Assembly: GCA_943788775.1 (NCBI GenBank)
Contig: CALSRO010000005.1
Location: 62,001-126,000, forward strand
Source: an uncultured Flavobacteriales bacterium
GTDB taxonomy: Bacteria > Bacteroidota > Bacteroidia > Flavobacteriales_G > Salibacteraceae
Length of the DNA: 64,000 nt
Reading direction: 5' to 3'
In this document: positions 47,503-56,767 of the stretch, one piece after another
How positions within the stretch are numbered: the first letter of the stretch is position 1
How the letters are laid out: every line of letters starts with the position of its first letter
Notes under the pieces: model-generated
Database searches by the model: none
What the model was told of the DNA's origin: nothing
Seen by the model: only the letters and a program-made list of their open reading frames with translations
Program-made: the position numbers and the translations under genes

Positions 47503-50500
47503 TTAAACCCTTACTCCAACGATGCAAATGTCGTCAATCTGCTCATAGTCTTCTCCGCCAAAATGCATCCATTCCTCGATGGTATCATTTAGAATTTTCT
47601 TCTGTTCAGACATGGGTTTGTCGTATAGCTCTAGTAAGAGCCTTTGAAGGGGACGGTACTTAAATTTTTTCCCTTTTGGGCCGCCAAACTGATCGGCATA
47701 GCCATCACTCAAGAGATAGACACAATCCCCTGGATTCAAATCAAATTCGTGGTTTGTGAAATCTTCAGGATCCCCGCTGTAGGCACCAACACACATCTTA
47801 TCTGGCTTTATGATTTCCAACTCACCATTTCGAATGATATACATTGGGTTATTGGCTCCAGCAAATTCAAGTTTATTGGTTGAAGGGGTTATAGAACAAA
47901 GGCCCATGTCCATCCCGTCCTTAACATCGGTTGTTCCTTCTTGGGCCTCAAAAACATCGACAACAAAATGGCGGAGGTGATCTAGAATCTCCCCCGGATG
48001 TTTCAGGTAAAATTCGTTTACCGCTCGTTGCAATCCATTGTTGCCTATCAGACTTACAAACGCTCCAGGCACACCATGTCCTGTGCAGTCAATGGCTGAG
48101 AAAAAGATTCGATCTTTCTGAGAATTAAACCAATAAAAATCTCCAGAAACGATATCCTTTGGCTTGAATAAAACGAATATATCAGTAAGATGCTCTTTCA
48201 TTTTTTCCTCAAGAGGAAGTATGGCTCGTTGAATTCGTTCGGCATATCGGATTGAATCCATGATGTTTTTATTGCTTTCTGCCAGCTCTTCCTTTTGATG
48301 CACTACCTCAGCTGTTCGTTCAGCAACAGTCTTCTTTAGTATAGCTTTTTCTATTTTCAGATTACGTTCGCGGATCTTCACAAATGCTACAAAACCAGCA
48401 ATGATGACTATAAGGCTAAGTGCATAGAACCACCAAGTTTGCCAGAATGGTGGCCGAATTGAAAACTTATAGGACAGTGGTTTCTGATTGGCAATTCCTA
48501 AACTATTTATTCCAACAACCAAAAATTCATAATCCCCAGGTGGAACAGAAGAATACTGAACAAACTTATCGTGAAGGGGTACGCCAATTTTTTTCTAACC
48601 CCTTTAGCATGACTTTGTAGCGCATTGCCTCAGAATTAGATAGACTGATGGACGTATAATCGAAAATTATGTTTTTCTCCATGTAGTTAAATGATTGACC
48701 ATCGACTAAGGGGCGCTCTTTTAGATTCACTCGCAAACCCGTAATGTGAGTAAGAGGTTCTTGGTTCAGGTCTCGCTCTAGACTGACTTGATTGAGAATT
48801 GCACCCTGCACTGTGCCGAACCAAATGTTGTTTTCGGAATCTTGGAACACGGCATTCTGTTTGGTTTCTATGCCCGTAAACCCCTCCTTTTTGGTATATG
48901 TTCTGATCTCTTCAGATTTCGGGTCCAATCTGTTCAATCCCCGATTGGTGCCAATCCAAAGCAAACCGTTTTGGTCTTCATTAATTAGGGTGATATAATC
49001 GGATAAGAGGCCATTAGACTCACGATACGAACTCTCAATTTGATTCCCTAGAACCTTTAAAATGCCTAAGCCTTCCGTGCCCACCCAAGTATCACCTTGA
49101 TCACTTTGATAAAAGCATAGCGGGGTGCCTGCAGCATCCCATTCGATGTGCTTGAAGGCTCGTGGATAGGGCGTAAAGCAGGTGATTCCTTTGCCCCTGC
49201 TTCCAACCCAGATATTACCATTTTCATCAGCGAACAGCGCTGAGATGTCATTGCCGAGCAAGCCAGTTTTATTTCCTTGCTCATCAAGCTCTTGGGTTAT
49301 CCGCTCAATCTCGCCCGTTTTCGGATGATAGTGCAGTAGCCCATCGCTGGTGCCAACCCAGACACCTCCAGTTTTGTCAACATCAAGAGCGGTTACGTTG
49401 CCAAATTGGATAGCATAGTTAAGATTGAAGTTAAAGATTGATTTGCCTGTTTTTGGATTATAATGCACTAAGCCTCCGCCCCACGTTCCAATCCAGATAT
49501 TACCATCTGGATCTTCCTCGATTTGTCGTATTTGTTTGTTCGGAACAGCCTCACCGTCATTTAGTTTATATGACCAAGGATCATCCAATGTAGGATCGTA
49601 GATTGAAATGCCACCGTTGGTGCCAAACCAAATTCTGTTGTGATTGTCCTGATAAATGGACCAAACCTGATCATCAACCATTCCATCTGATTTGCCAAAG
49701 CTCAGGAACTGTTCTCCTTTGAATACCATTAGGTCATTTTCATTGGTTCCAATTAAGATATTACCTTCCCTATCTTCTGCAATGTGTCTGATCTTATCAT
49801 CCCGTAAACCATTGTTTGAGTTAAAGACCTTAATCACCCCTTCCGGAGTTATTCGGGTCAAACCTCCACCCCACGTCCCTGCCCAGATGTTTCCCTTCGA
49901 ATCTTCGCTAATCGTGCTGATAAAGTTGTGCGCGATACCATCCTTTATTTTGTCATATATGATCAAACTATCACTATCTGGAATGAGTTTGTAAAGCCCA
50001 CCATTGTGAGTTCCAAACCACTGGATGCCTCTACTGTCTTCAAGCATGCAGTTAGGCAAGAAATAGGAGGGTAATTTGTCTGGTTTATAAAAATCGAACG
50101 TACCCTTATCTTCCTTAAAGTATTTAATGCCTACATCGGTAATAAAATGGATGGTGCCATCTTTTGTTTTACTCATTCCAAACACTTGATCACTCAACCC
50201 CTCTTGACCTCTGAAATATTGAAAATCTGGGAAAGGCTCTATTGCAAAGTCAGGTTGCTCCATCCTCATAGCGCCATGCGTAGCGGAGATGGCCCAAATA
50301 TTCCCCTTGCTATCTTCCATGATATTAGTGATGTCGCCCCCCATTTTGAGTACAATCTTCATTGAAGCACCCTCGAAAACGGACATGCCACCATTGTTAT
50401 GCCCAAACCAAAGTCTTCCTTTCGAGTCTTCTAAAATGGTGCGAACTCCGTTGGCCGCCATTCCATCTTCTGTATTGTAGTTGATGAAATTGAGCCCATC

Positions 50501-50701
50501 AAACCTAGAAGCACCGCTTCCCGTTCCTAACCAAACGTATCCGCTCTGGTCGATTAATATGTCGTATACATTGGATTGAGCCAGCCCTTCTGCAACACTA
50601 TATTGCTCGAAATAATAGGATTGTGCTCTGGTCTGAAAACTGAATAGAATTAGCGCCAGTGAAGCCGCAATCTTGGCTAGTTGACTCACATAATGTTGCA
50701 T
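47503..50701 (-). pseudogene. Regulator-propeller sensor with SpoIIE phosphatase, frameshifted
   Basis: Two pieces form one gene of about 1065 residues. The first (50701 to TAA at 48566) has a signal peptide, two-component regulator propeller repeats (YDILIDQSGYVWLGTGSGAS, IEEDPDGNIWIGTWGGGL) and the start of the Y_Y_Y domain. The second, in another frame, completes that domain (DKFVQYSSVPPGDYEFLVVG), then has one membrane helix (WWFYALSLIVIIAGFVAFV), a coiled coil and a PP2C/SpoIIE phosphatase (SGDFYW, AIDCTGHGVPGAF, LLSDGYADQFGG, DDICIVGV). Dropping one C from the CCCC run at 48576-48579 rejoins them. The start ATG 50701 touches the caspase gene stop as TGATG. It should sense outside signals and dephosphorylate a cytoplasmic partner. 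Confidence 0.8.
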
Positions 50702-53082
50702 CAATGCTCGGACTTCTTTACAAAAAAGAATGTGCCATTCTCATCTTCCATTCCTTGAATTGTTCCAAACTGAGCCTTTTGCTGATTGGACCGATCTGCG
50801 GCATCATTAACGTTGTCTACAATCTGATCGATTGGGATGCAATAGTTCACGTTACCTTGCAATGACTTCGCGAATGTTTTTGTGAATTGCGAATTATCGG
50901 AGGCCAGCTCATAGCCTGCAGAAGAGAAAACCTGTGATGATTTAAAGGCGGTTGCCGTATAGTCATCACACCTTCTATCGGCATCAGTTCCTCTCATAGC
51001 CTGAAAGAATGATGGTCCAGATTCACATGCATCGGTAATCACCAAAGTATGGGTGAGGAATTTTGAAAAGCCTTGTAAACCTGCTTTGAGTTGGTTGATA
51101 TTAAAGTAACTAAACTCATCGTCACGTTCTGAGTCTGTCGGAATCCAGTATCCAACATCATTGATGAATTTTCCATGGCCAGCATACCATACTAAAAGTG
51201 AGTTAACATGATTGCTGCGCACCATATCGCGAAGTTCAATTGAGAAGAAACGCTCCATGTTGTCTTTGGTCATATCTTTCTTAACGATTACATTATGCAC
51301 CTCGTAGTTGCTTAGTGCACCCCGCATGACACTTACATCCTTACTTGGCCCATCAAGGCTAGCAAAGCTGCTGTAGGTGGAATTTTCAATAAAAACAACC
51401 CAAGTCTTACCCATTGGATTTTTCTCGCTGAGCTGAGCGCCTTCGCGGTTTAATGTGTATGTCTTAGTGCTTTCATTTCCATATTCATCCTCGGCTCTAA
51501 GCGTAATCTGATCCTTATTTGAAATATCAATGCTGGCGGTGAAGGATGGATTGAGAACCTGTGTGTTGAAACTCGCGTTGACCCCATCAATAAGAATTAG
51601 ATTCAAAAGACTTTTGTCTTCAATATGACCTTCTATGTACAATATGGGTTCATCTGAGGTGAGATAAATCTCCCCATCATCAGATGCCACTGGAGCAATG
51701 ATTTTGATGCCGGGAGGATCCGTTTCCGTGCGAACGACTTCATAAGTTTTAACCAAAACATTGTCATAAATATCCTCGACCTCAACGGTTAATTGGCTCA
51801 GGCCATCCACAGAAATTTTGGTGCAGATTTCAGGATTGACAGTGTCTTTTACCACATCAATTTGATCTCCGTTGATCGATATGCTGGTAATCTTACTAGC
51901 GTCCTTCGTCCAACCAGAAATTTCAACCTCAGTTTTTCCCTGATTTACCTCGAATACAAAGGCACCGTTTAAAACACGCTCGAGTGGTTGAGTGAAATAG
52001 AATTCGGGCACATCAGCTTCGCGGTGCAACTCAAATAGTTTTTCAACTGCCTTCTCATGCAATGCCGCGGCCTGTTTGTCATATGGAGCAAGCGTTCGAA
52101 GTGTTTCATAATCTTTAATCGCCCGCTCGAAATTGTTAAGTGCTTCGTATGATTTTCCGCGCAGGTAATACACCTGATAATAATCTTCTTTGAGTTGCAA
52201 GACCTTATTGTAATCAGCGATGGCGTTTGCATGTTGATTAAGCTCTTGGTAAAGCTTACCTCGTCTTAATAAGGCAACAGTGTTTTCAGGTTCAAATTTT
52301 GTGACCGTACTCAAGTCAACAATAGCTTGATTATAGTGGCCCTTTTCAAATTGGACTTTGCTGCGACAGAAATAAGCTCCTGTGTTCTTAGGGTTTATTC
52401 TCAATAGGTCTTCACAAACTTCCTCAGCCTGATCAAGTTTTTTAAGATGAACAAGCGCAAAACCTTTACCAACGTATGCCTCCTCAAGTGTTTTGTCCAT
52501 TTTCATTGCACGGCCATAATTATACGATGCCTTCTGGTAATCCTGCAAGCTATCGCTAGCTAGTGCTCGGTAGTAAAAGTTAAGTGCGGTTTTGTCCCGC
52601 TTTATGGCATTTTCTGATTCTTCGAGGGCCATGTAAAAATCACGTAGCGCCATGTGCGCTTCAATTTTTTCATGATAGGCAAGATCGTGATGCTTGTCGA
52701 GATTTAGCGCATACGCTAGAAAAACTACAGCTTCTTTATGCTTTTCTAAATCGTTGTGGAGACGACCAGCCTCATAAAAATAGTCTTCATTCTTTCTATC
52801 CAGTGTCGTGGCCATAGCAAAATCGGCTGCGGCAGCTTCAGTACTGTCTAGTTTGTCATAAGCGTACCCCCGTTGTGCAAATCCTTTGGCATTTGCCGCA
52901 TCTAATTTTAAAGCGTGATCTAGCTTGGATATAGCCTCTTCATACCTTCTTCCTTTGTTCAGTTTAGTGGCTTCTTTGATTAGTTTTTTTGCGCTTTGAC
53001 CACTACTCACTCCACAAGCAAGTATGGTAAAGACCAACAGTGTAAGTGTCTTCTTCAAGTGGTATCTGATTGTCCTTCTCAT
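50701..53082 (-). CDS. Exported caspase-like protease with TPR and Ig-like domains
   Basis: 793 residues. A signal peptide or anchor (residues 10-28, LTLLVFTILACGVSSG) is followed by about nine TPR units (35-345, e.g. GRRYEEAISKLDHALKLDAA), two Ig-like beta domains (about 370-550, ending in DEYGNESTKTYTLNR) and a caspase/peptidase C14 domain. The catalytic pair is visible: WYAGHG (His 636) and VITDACESG (Cys 686), with YWIPTDSERDDE between. Caspase-fold proteases cut after Asp, Arg or Lys. The export signal and Ig domains place it outside the cytoplasm, which is unusual. It is the first gene of a two-gene operon with the sensor phosphatase. Confidence 0.87.
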   Translation of the reverse strand: MRRTIRYHLKKTLTLLVFTILACGVSSGQSAKKLIKEATKLNKGRRYEEAISKLDHALKLDAANAKGFAQRGYAYDKLDSTEAAAADFAMATTLDRKNEDYFYEAGRLHNDLEKHKEAVVFLAYALNLDKHHDLAYHEKIEAHMALRDFYMALEESENAIKRDKTALNFYYRALASDSLQDYQKASYNYGRAMKMDKTLEEAYVGKGFALVHLKKLDQAEEVCEDLLRINPKNTGAYFCRSKVQFEKGHYNQAIVDLSTVTKFEPENTVALLRRGKLYQELNQHANAIADYNKVLQLKEDYYQVYYLRGKSYEALNNFERAIKDYETLRTLAPYDKQAAALHEKAVEKLFELHREADVPEFYFTQPLERVLNGAFVFEVNQGKTEVEISGWTKDASKITSISINGDQIDVVKDTVNPEICTKISVDGLSQLTVEVEDIYDNVLVKTYEVVRTETDPPGIKIIAPVASDDGEIYLTSDEPILYIEGHIEDKSLLNLILIDGVNASFNTQVLNPSFTASIDISNKDQITLRAEDEYGNESTKTYTLNREGAQLSEKNPMGKTWVVFIENSTYSSFASLDGPSKDVSVMRGALSNYEVHNVIVKKDMTKDNMERFFSIELRDMVRSNHVNSLLVWYAGHGKFINDVGYWIPTDSERDDEFSYFNINQLKAGLQGFSKFLTHTLVITDACESGPSFFQAMRGTDADRRCDDYTATAFKSSQVFSSAGYELASDNSQFTKTFAKSLQGNVNYCIPIDQIVDNVNDAADRSNQQKAQFGTIQGMEDENGTFFFVKKSEH

Positions 53083-53116
53083 ACTTTGAAAGTATGAGTC
53101 ATAAATTCCTTTGAAA

Positions 53117-53131
53117 ATGACTTAAGTCACA
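53117..53131 (-). promoter_or_regulatory. Palindrome TGTGA-CTTAAG-TCA upstream of caspase gene
   Basis: On the minus strand TGTGACTTAAGTCAT contains the perfect 12-base palindrome TGACTTAAGTCA (53118-53129), 35 bases before the caspase ATG. The layout resembles Crp/Fnr sites. A related site lies at 56237-56252. Confidence 0.45.
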
Positions 53132-53291
53132 CAAAAAGATGACATTAGGAATAGCCTGTATCGGCTAAAGGTCATGTGCAATTGAATGGAGTGATGCTGA
53201 ATGGTATTGCTACCATTTTGCTTTTGGCTGATTTGCTAAATATTTCATTCAAGCAAAACCTAGTCGATTTGACCTATGACCTGTCGAATTG

Positions 53292-53549
53292 TTACGCAGC
53301 TAAATCTGAAGAGTCAGGTTTCCGTAAACCTGCAGAGGTCAGTCGAGCTTTAAAACTTTCGTTGTCTAGTTCGATAAGCCCATTTACACGTAGATAATGG
53401 ATTAGTTCAATCGCATAATCTTTCTCAAATCCCAGTGAATAAGCAACGTTGAGCGCATTCATTTGCGGATGTAGACTGCCTTCTACTCGATGGCGAAGCA
53501 CCTCTAATAGAAGGTTTCTGTCGTTATGGCGTTTTTCCTGCTGGGTCAT
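53292..53549 (-). CDS. Small winged-helix-like protein
   Basis: 85 residues from ATG 53549, with AAGGA 9 bases upstream; a TTG at 53648 would extend it by 33 residues but overlaps dsbD and looks non-coding. The sequence is helical with a pattern like a winged helix: NALNVAYSLGFEKDYAIELI, then HYLRVNGLIELDNESFKARL, then TSAGLRK (like LTxxGRE in wHTH regulators). Predicted cytoplasmic and DNA-binding, by fold only. It lies downstream of dsbD on the same strand. Not recognised as a named family. Confidence 0.55.
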   Translation of the reverse strand: MTQQEKRHNDRNLLLEVLRHRVEGSLHPQMNALNVAYSLGFEKDYAIELIHYLRVNGLIELDNESFKARLTSAGLRKPDSSDLAA

Positions 53550-53634
53550 GTTGGTCGATCCTTGTAAAAATAGATCAAAGCGTACGCGATTTTTAGAGTC
53601 CGCACTAGCAGTTATGAACGCGTTTTGAACCGAG

Positions 53635-56121
53635 TTATTTTGTTTCAAAACCCTCTATACCTTCTTCTAACCAGTTCACGTAGAAATCGATATCAGGATC
53701 ATAAGCAGTAGTGCCGTTAATAGGATTGAGGTCCTCGTGTCCAACAATAATGTATTGAGGTTGCGAGTTTGAGCTGAAATGTTTGATTTGAAAATCAGCC
53801 CATTTATTGCCTATGCTTTTCACCTTTTTACCCGTTTCTTCCGAAACGTATTGCTCTGATTCGGGCAAAGGAGTTTTCTCATCTACATACAATGAAATGA
53901 GAACCACATCTTCCCTCAACATTTTAAGCACACGAGGGTCGCTCCAAACTTGTTCTTCCATTTTTCTGCAATTAACACATGCCCAACCAGTGAAGTCAAG
54001 AAGCACAGGTTTGTTAACTTCCTTAGCGTATGCCACACCCTTTTCATAATCGTGGAAGCAATTTAAACCGTGCGGACAATGTGCTGGATCGGCACCATCT
54101 GGTATGCTGGAATCGCCACCATGGTTCATGGTCGCAGAAGCCGTACTTCCACCAAACCCATTGGGAGCTTCGCTATAGAACATGGGTGGTGGAAACCCAC
54201 TAATAATCTTCAATGGAGCACCCCAAAGTCCTGGAATTAAGTAGATAGTGAAAATTAGAAAGAAGGTTGCTAACAGTGTTCTTCCAACACTTAGATGATC
54301 GAGTGGTGAATCATGAGGCATTTTTATAAACCCTAGTAGGTAGAGTGTTAGCATCGCAGAAACTGCAATCCATATCGCAATAAATAATTCACGAGGCAGC
54401 CATCCTGCTTGCCAAACTAAATCAGCGTTGGACAAGAATTTAAATGCCAATCCAATCTCAAGAAATCCAAGGACGACTTTCACCGAATTTAACCATCCTC
54501 CAGATTGTGGTAATGAATTTAACCAACCCGGGAATGCGGCAAAAAGCGCAAAAGGCAAAGCAAGTGCTAAGGAAAATCCGAACATGCCCACAAGTGGTCC
54601 AGTAACACCACCATGTACGGCTGCTTCCACCAACAATGTCCCGATTATTGGCCCAGTGCAACTGAAGGAAACAACAGCAAGGGTAAATGCCATGAAAAAG
54701 ATTCCAACAAGGCCACCTTTGTCTGAGGCTTGATCGATTTTGTTTACGAAAGAGGATGGTAATGTGATCTCAAAGGCTCCTAAAAAGGAGATGGCAAATA
54801 CGATGAGTAATACGAAAAACGCTAAGTTGAATATTGCATTTGTAGATAGTGCATTTAGTGCGTCCGCGCCAAAAGTTACAGTAATCGCGAATCCCAAAAG
54901 GGTGTAAATTCCTACTATAAAAGCTCCATAAATCCAAGCATTGGTGATGCCCTGAGTGCGAGTCTTGCTTTGTTTCGTAAAGAAGCTGACGGTCATTGGA
55001 ATCATTGGGAAAACACATGGTGTCAGCAAGGCCGCAAAGCCTCCAACAAAACTCAATAAAAATATTCCGATGAGAGACCCGTCTTCCTCATCCTTTTCGC
55101 TGGAAGTTCCTTCGATATCCGATTTAACTTCTTCCTGAGCGCTGAGTTTAGCAGCTTCCTCTTCGGTAATTAATGCTCCTGTTTCTGGATGCACAAAAAA
55201 TTCAATGGTCTCTGGTGGTAAACACTTTTCTGCATCACAACACATGAAGTAGAGTTCACCCATGATGGCCGTTGAACCTGTCGATTTAAATGAACGTTCA
55301 AGGGTCATTTCACCTTCAAAATAGTCAAGATCCATCATGAAGTTTTGGTCGTATTCAGAGTGAAGTTCACCGATTTCTTTTAACTCACCAACCAATTCAT
55401 AATCTCCACCGGTCAGGCTCATTTCAGTCGCCACTGGCCCATCTTCAGTAGGTAGATTGATTGAATATACATGCCAGGTTTCATCAATGGACGCCACGGC
55501 CCTGACTGTAATTACACCGTCAGAATTTTTTGCACTGGTGAAATCCCAAGTCACGGGCTTGTGGATTTTAGGCTCCTCCTTTTTCGGTTCTTCTTCTGTA
55601 TCGGCTTCAGTTTTAGGCGTTGCTGCTGCTTTATCTTCTACTTGTGGCTTGGCGCTTGGCTTTATGGGAGCCTCGATATAGAATTCAAAATCTAAATACT
55701 CTGGCGGAAGACATTTGGAATCATCACAAGTCATGTACGTAAGTTCGCCAGTAACTTTTGCAAAATCCGCATTGAGCTTAATGCGTTGTTCAATGGTTAC
55801 TTGATTCTCAAACCATAATAATTCCATTTCGAAGTTCGGATCGTATTCTTTAATTGGTGTAGGTTCCTTCAACCCGCCATCAAGTTCTGCACCTTTAACA
55901 GTTTTAAAATCGATCATTGTGGGTATGGGCCCAATGCCATCTTCAATAGTGGTAGAGTAAACATGCCAGTGCTCCTCAATCGTGGCGTTGAACTGGAGTA
56001 TGGCGTGTTCATCACCTTCCAGTTTATGTGAAAAGGTCCATTTCACAGGATCATAAACCTGCGAAAACAGATTAGAGAAAGTGAGGATAAACGAGAAGAA
56101 GAGCGTCAATGATAGCTTCAT
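53635..56121 (-). CDS. DsbD-like thiol:disulfide reductase
   Basis: 828 residues from ATG 56121 (signal peptide MKLSLTLFFSFILTFSNLFS). Two DsbD-alpha-like beta domains follow in tandem (about 25-150 and 180-320), each with a Cys motif (CDDSKCLPPE and CCDAEKCLPPE). Then come eight membrane helices of the CcdA/DsbD type, with LTPCVFPMIPMTVSFF and SCTGPIIGTLL holding the paired Cys, and a thioredoxin-like domain with WACVNCRKMEEQVW (CVNC). The protein would carry electrons from the cytoplasm to periplasmic disulfides. The doubled N-terminal domain is a departure from E. coli DsbD. Confidence 0.9.
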   Translation of the reverse strand: MKLSLTLFFSFILTFSNLFSQVYDPVKWTFSHKLEGDEHAILQFNATIEEHWHVYSTTIEDGIGPIPTMIDFKTVKGAELDGGLKEPTPIKEYDPNFEMELLWFENQVTIEQRIKLNADFAKVTGELTYMTCDDSKCLPPEYLDFEFYIEAPIKPSAKPQVEDKAAATPKTEADTEEEPKKEEPKIHKPVTWDFTSAKNSDGVITVRAVASIDETWHVYSINLPTEDGPVATEMSLTGGDYELVGELKEIGELHSEYDQNFMMDLDYFEGEMTLERSFKSTGSTAIMGELYFMCCDAEKCLPPETIEFFVHPETGALITEEEAAKLSAQEEVKSDIEGTSSEKDEEDGSLIGIFLLSFVGGFAALLTPCVFPMIPMTVSFFTKQSKTRTQGITNAWIYGAFIVGIYTLLGFAITVTFGADALNALSTNAIFNLAFFVLLIVFAISFLGAFEITLPSSFVNKIDQASDKGGLVGIFFMAFTLAVVSFSCTGPIIGTLLVEAAVHGGVTGPLVGMFGFSLALALPFALFAAFPGWLNSLPQSGGWLNSVKVVLGFLEIGLAFKFLSNADLVWQAGWLPRELFIAIWIAVSAMLTLYLLGFIKMPHDSPLDHLSVGRTLLATFFLIFTIYLIPGLWGAPLKIISGFPPPMFYSEAPNGFGGSTASATMNHGGDSSIPDGADPAHCPHGLNCFHDYEKGVAYAKEVNKPVLLDFTGWACVNCRKMEEQVWSDPRVLKMLREDVVLISLYVDEKTPLPESEQYVSEETGKKVKSIGNKWADFQIKHFSSNSQPQYIIVGHEDLNPINGTTAYDPDIDFYVNWLEEGIEGFETK

Positions 56122-56236
56122 ATGCTTGAAATTACAACGAGACAAATCTATGCAATACCCACAGGGTGTGTGTTAAAAGCCTCGTTTATGTTTGGAATCT
56201 TAACGAGAAAAACCTTTGCTCTTTTTAGCAAAGTTG

Positions 56237-56252
56237 TGTGACTTTTTTCACT
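56237..56252. promoter_or_regulatory. Palindrome TGTGA-CTTTTT-TCACT between dsbD and lipoprotein gene
   Basis: Half-sites GTGA and TCAC are separated by six bases, as in Crp sites. It lies 116 bases from the dsbD start and 51 bases from the lipoprotein start, so it could control either or both. The left half and following CTT match the site at 53117-53131. Confidence 0.4.
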
Positions 56253-56302
56253 TCAAGATTCCACGATGCAAGGTTAGGAATTGAATCTGCATCTATTGAG
56301 AA

Positions 56303-56707
56303 ATGAAAAATGATATGATGAAAAAGATGATAATGTTCCTTACGGTGAGTGTTCTCTTAGCTTCTTGCGAGAAAGATGATTTCCCAACGAGGCCTTTTAA
56401 AGATAATTGCTGCAAGATGAAAACGGAAGAAGTCACATTCGCAGATATGGGCATGTGCAGCGGAATGTGGTTCGAACGAGACTGCGGAGGCGTATTCGAA
56501 GTTTACAATTATTTTCCAGAAGGAGTGGGCTTCTGCGGAACACCTTATCCTCTGCAGCCAGGAGAGCGAGTCACGATTAACTACAAATGTTACGATGACA
56601 GCGACTTAATCCAATGCGAAGCTCTGTCGGCATATGAAGCAGACTGCCACGAGAAAGGCAGAAAAATCACAACCGTGGAAGTGGTTCATGAAACGGTTAT
56701 TCATTAA
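56303..56707 (+). CDS. Cys-rich lipoprotein of unknown function
   Basis: 134 residues. A signal peptide ends in lipobox LLASC; the start may be ATG 56303 or one of the next two ATGs. The mature part has eight further Cys (NCCKM, MCSGMW, DCGGVF, FCGTPY, KCY, QCE, DCH), enough for four disulfides, and a beta-rich pattern with ERVTINYKC. I do not recognise the family. Divergent from dsbD, so a link to disulfide exchange is reasonable. A bidirectional terminator follows at once. Confidence 0.65.
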   Translation: MKNDMMKKMIMFLTVSVLLASCEKDDFPTRPFKDNCCKMKTEEVTFADMGMCSGMWFERDCGGVFEVYNYFPEGVGFCGTPYPLQPGERVTINYKCYDDSDLIQCEALSAYEADCHEKGRKITTVEVVHETVIH

Positions 56708-56711
56708 ACAT

Positions 56712-56748
56712 AAAAAAGGCGCATTGATCAATTGATCGATGCGCCTTT
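56712..56748. terminator. Bidirectional terminator
   Basis: GGCGCAT (56718-56724) pairs with ATGCGCC (56739-56745) and GATC with GATC inside, around an AATT loop, with A-run before and T-run after. It ends the lipoprotein and the RND operon, which converge. Confidence 0.88.
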
Positions 56749-56767
56749 CTCAAACCAACCTACCTAA

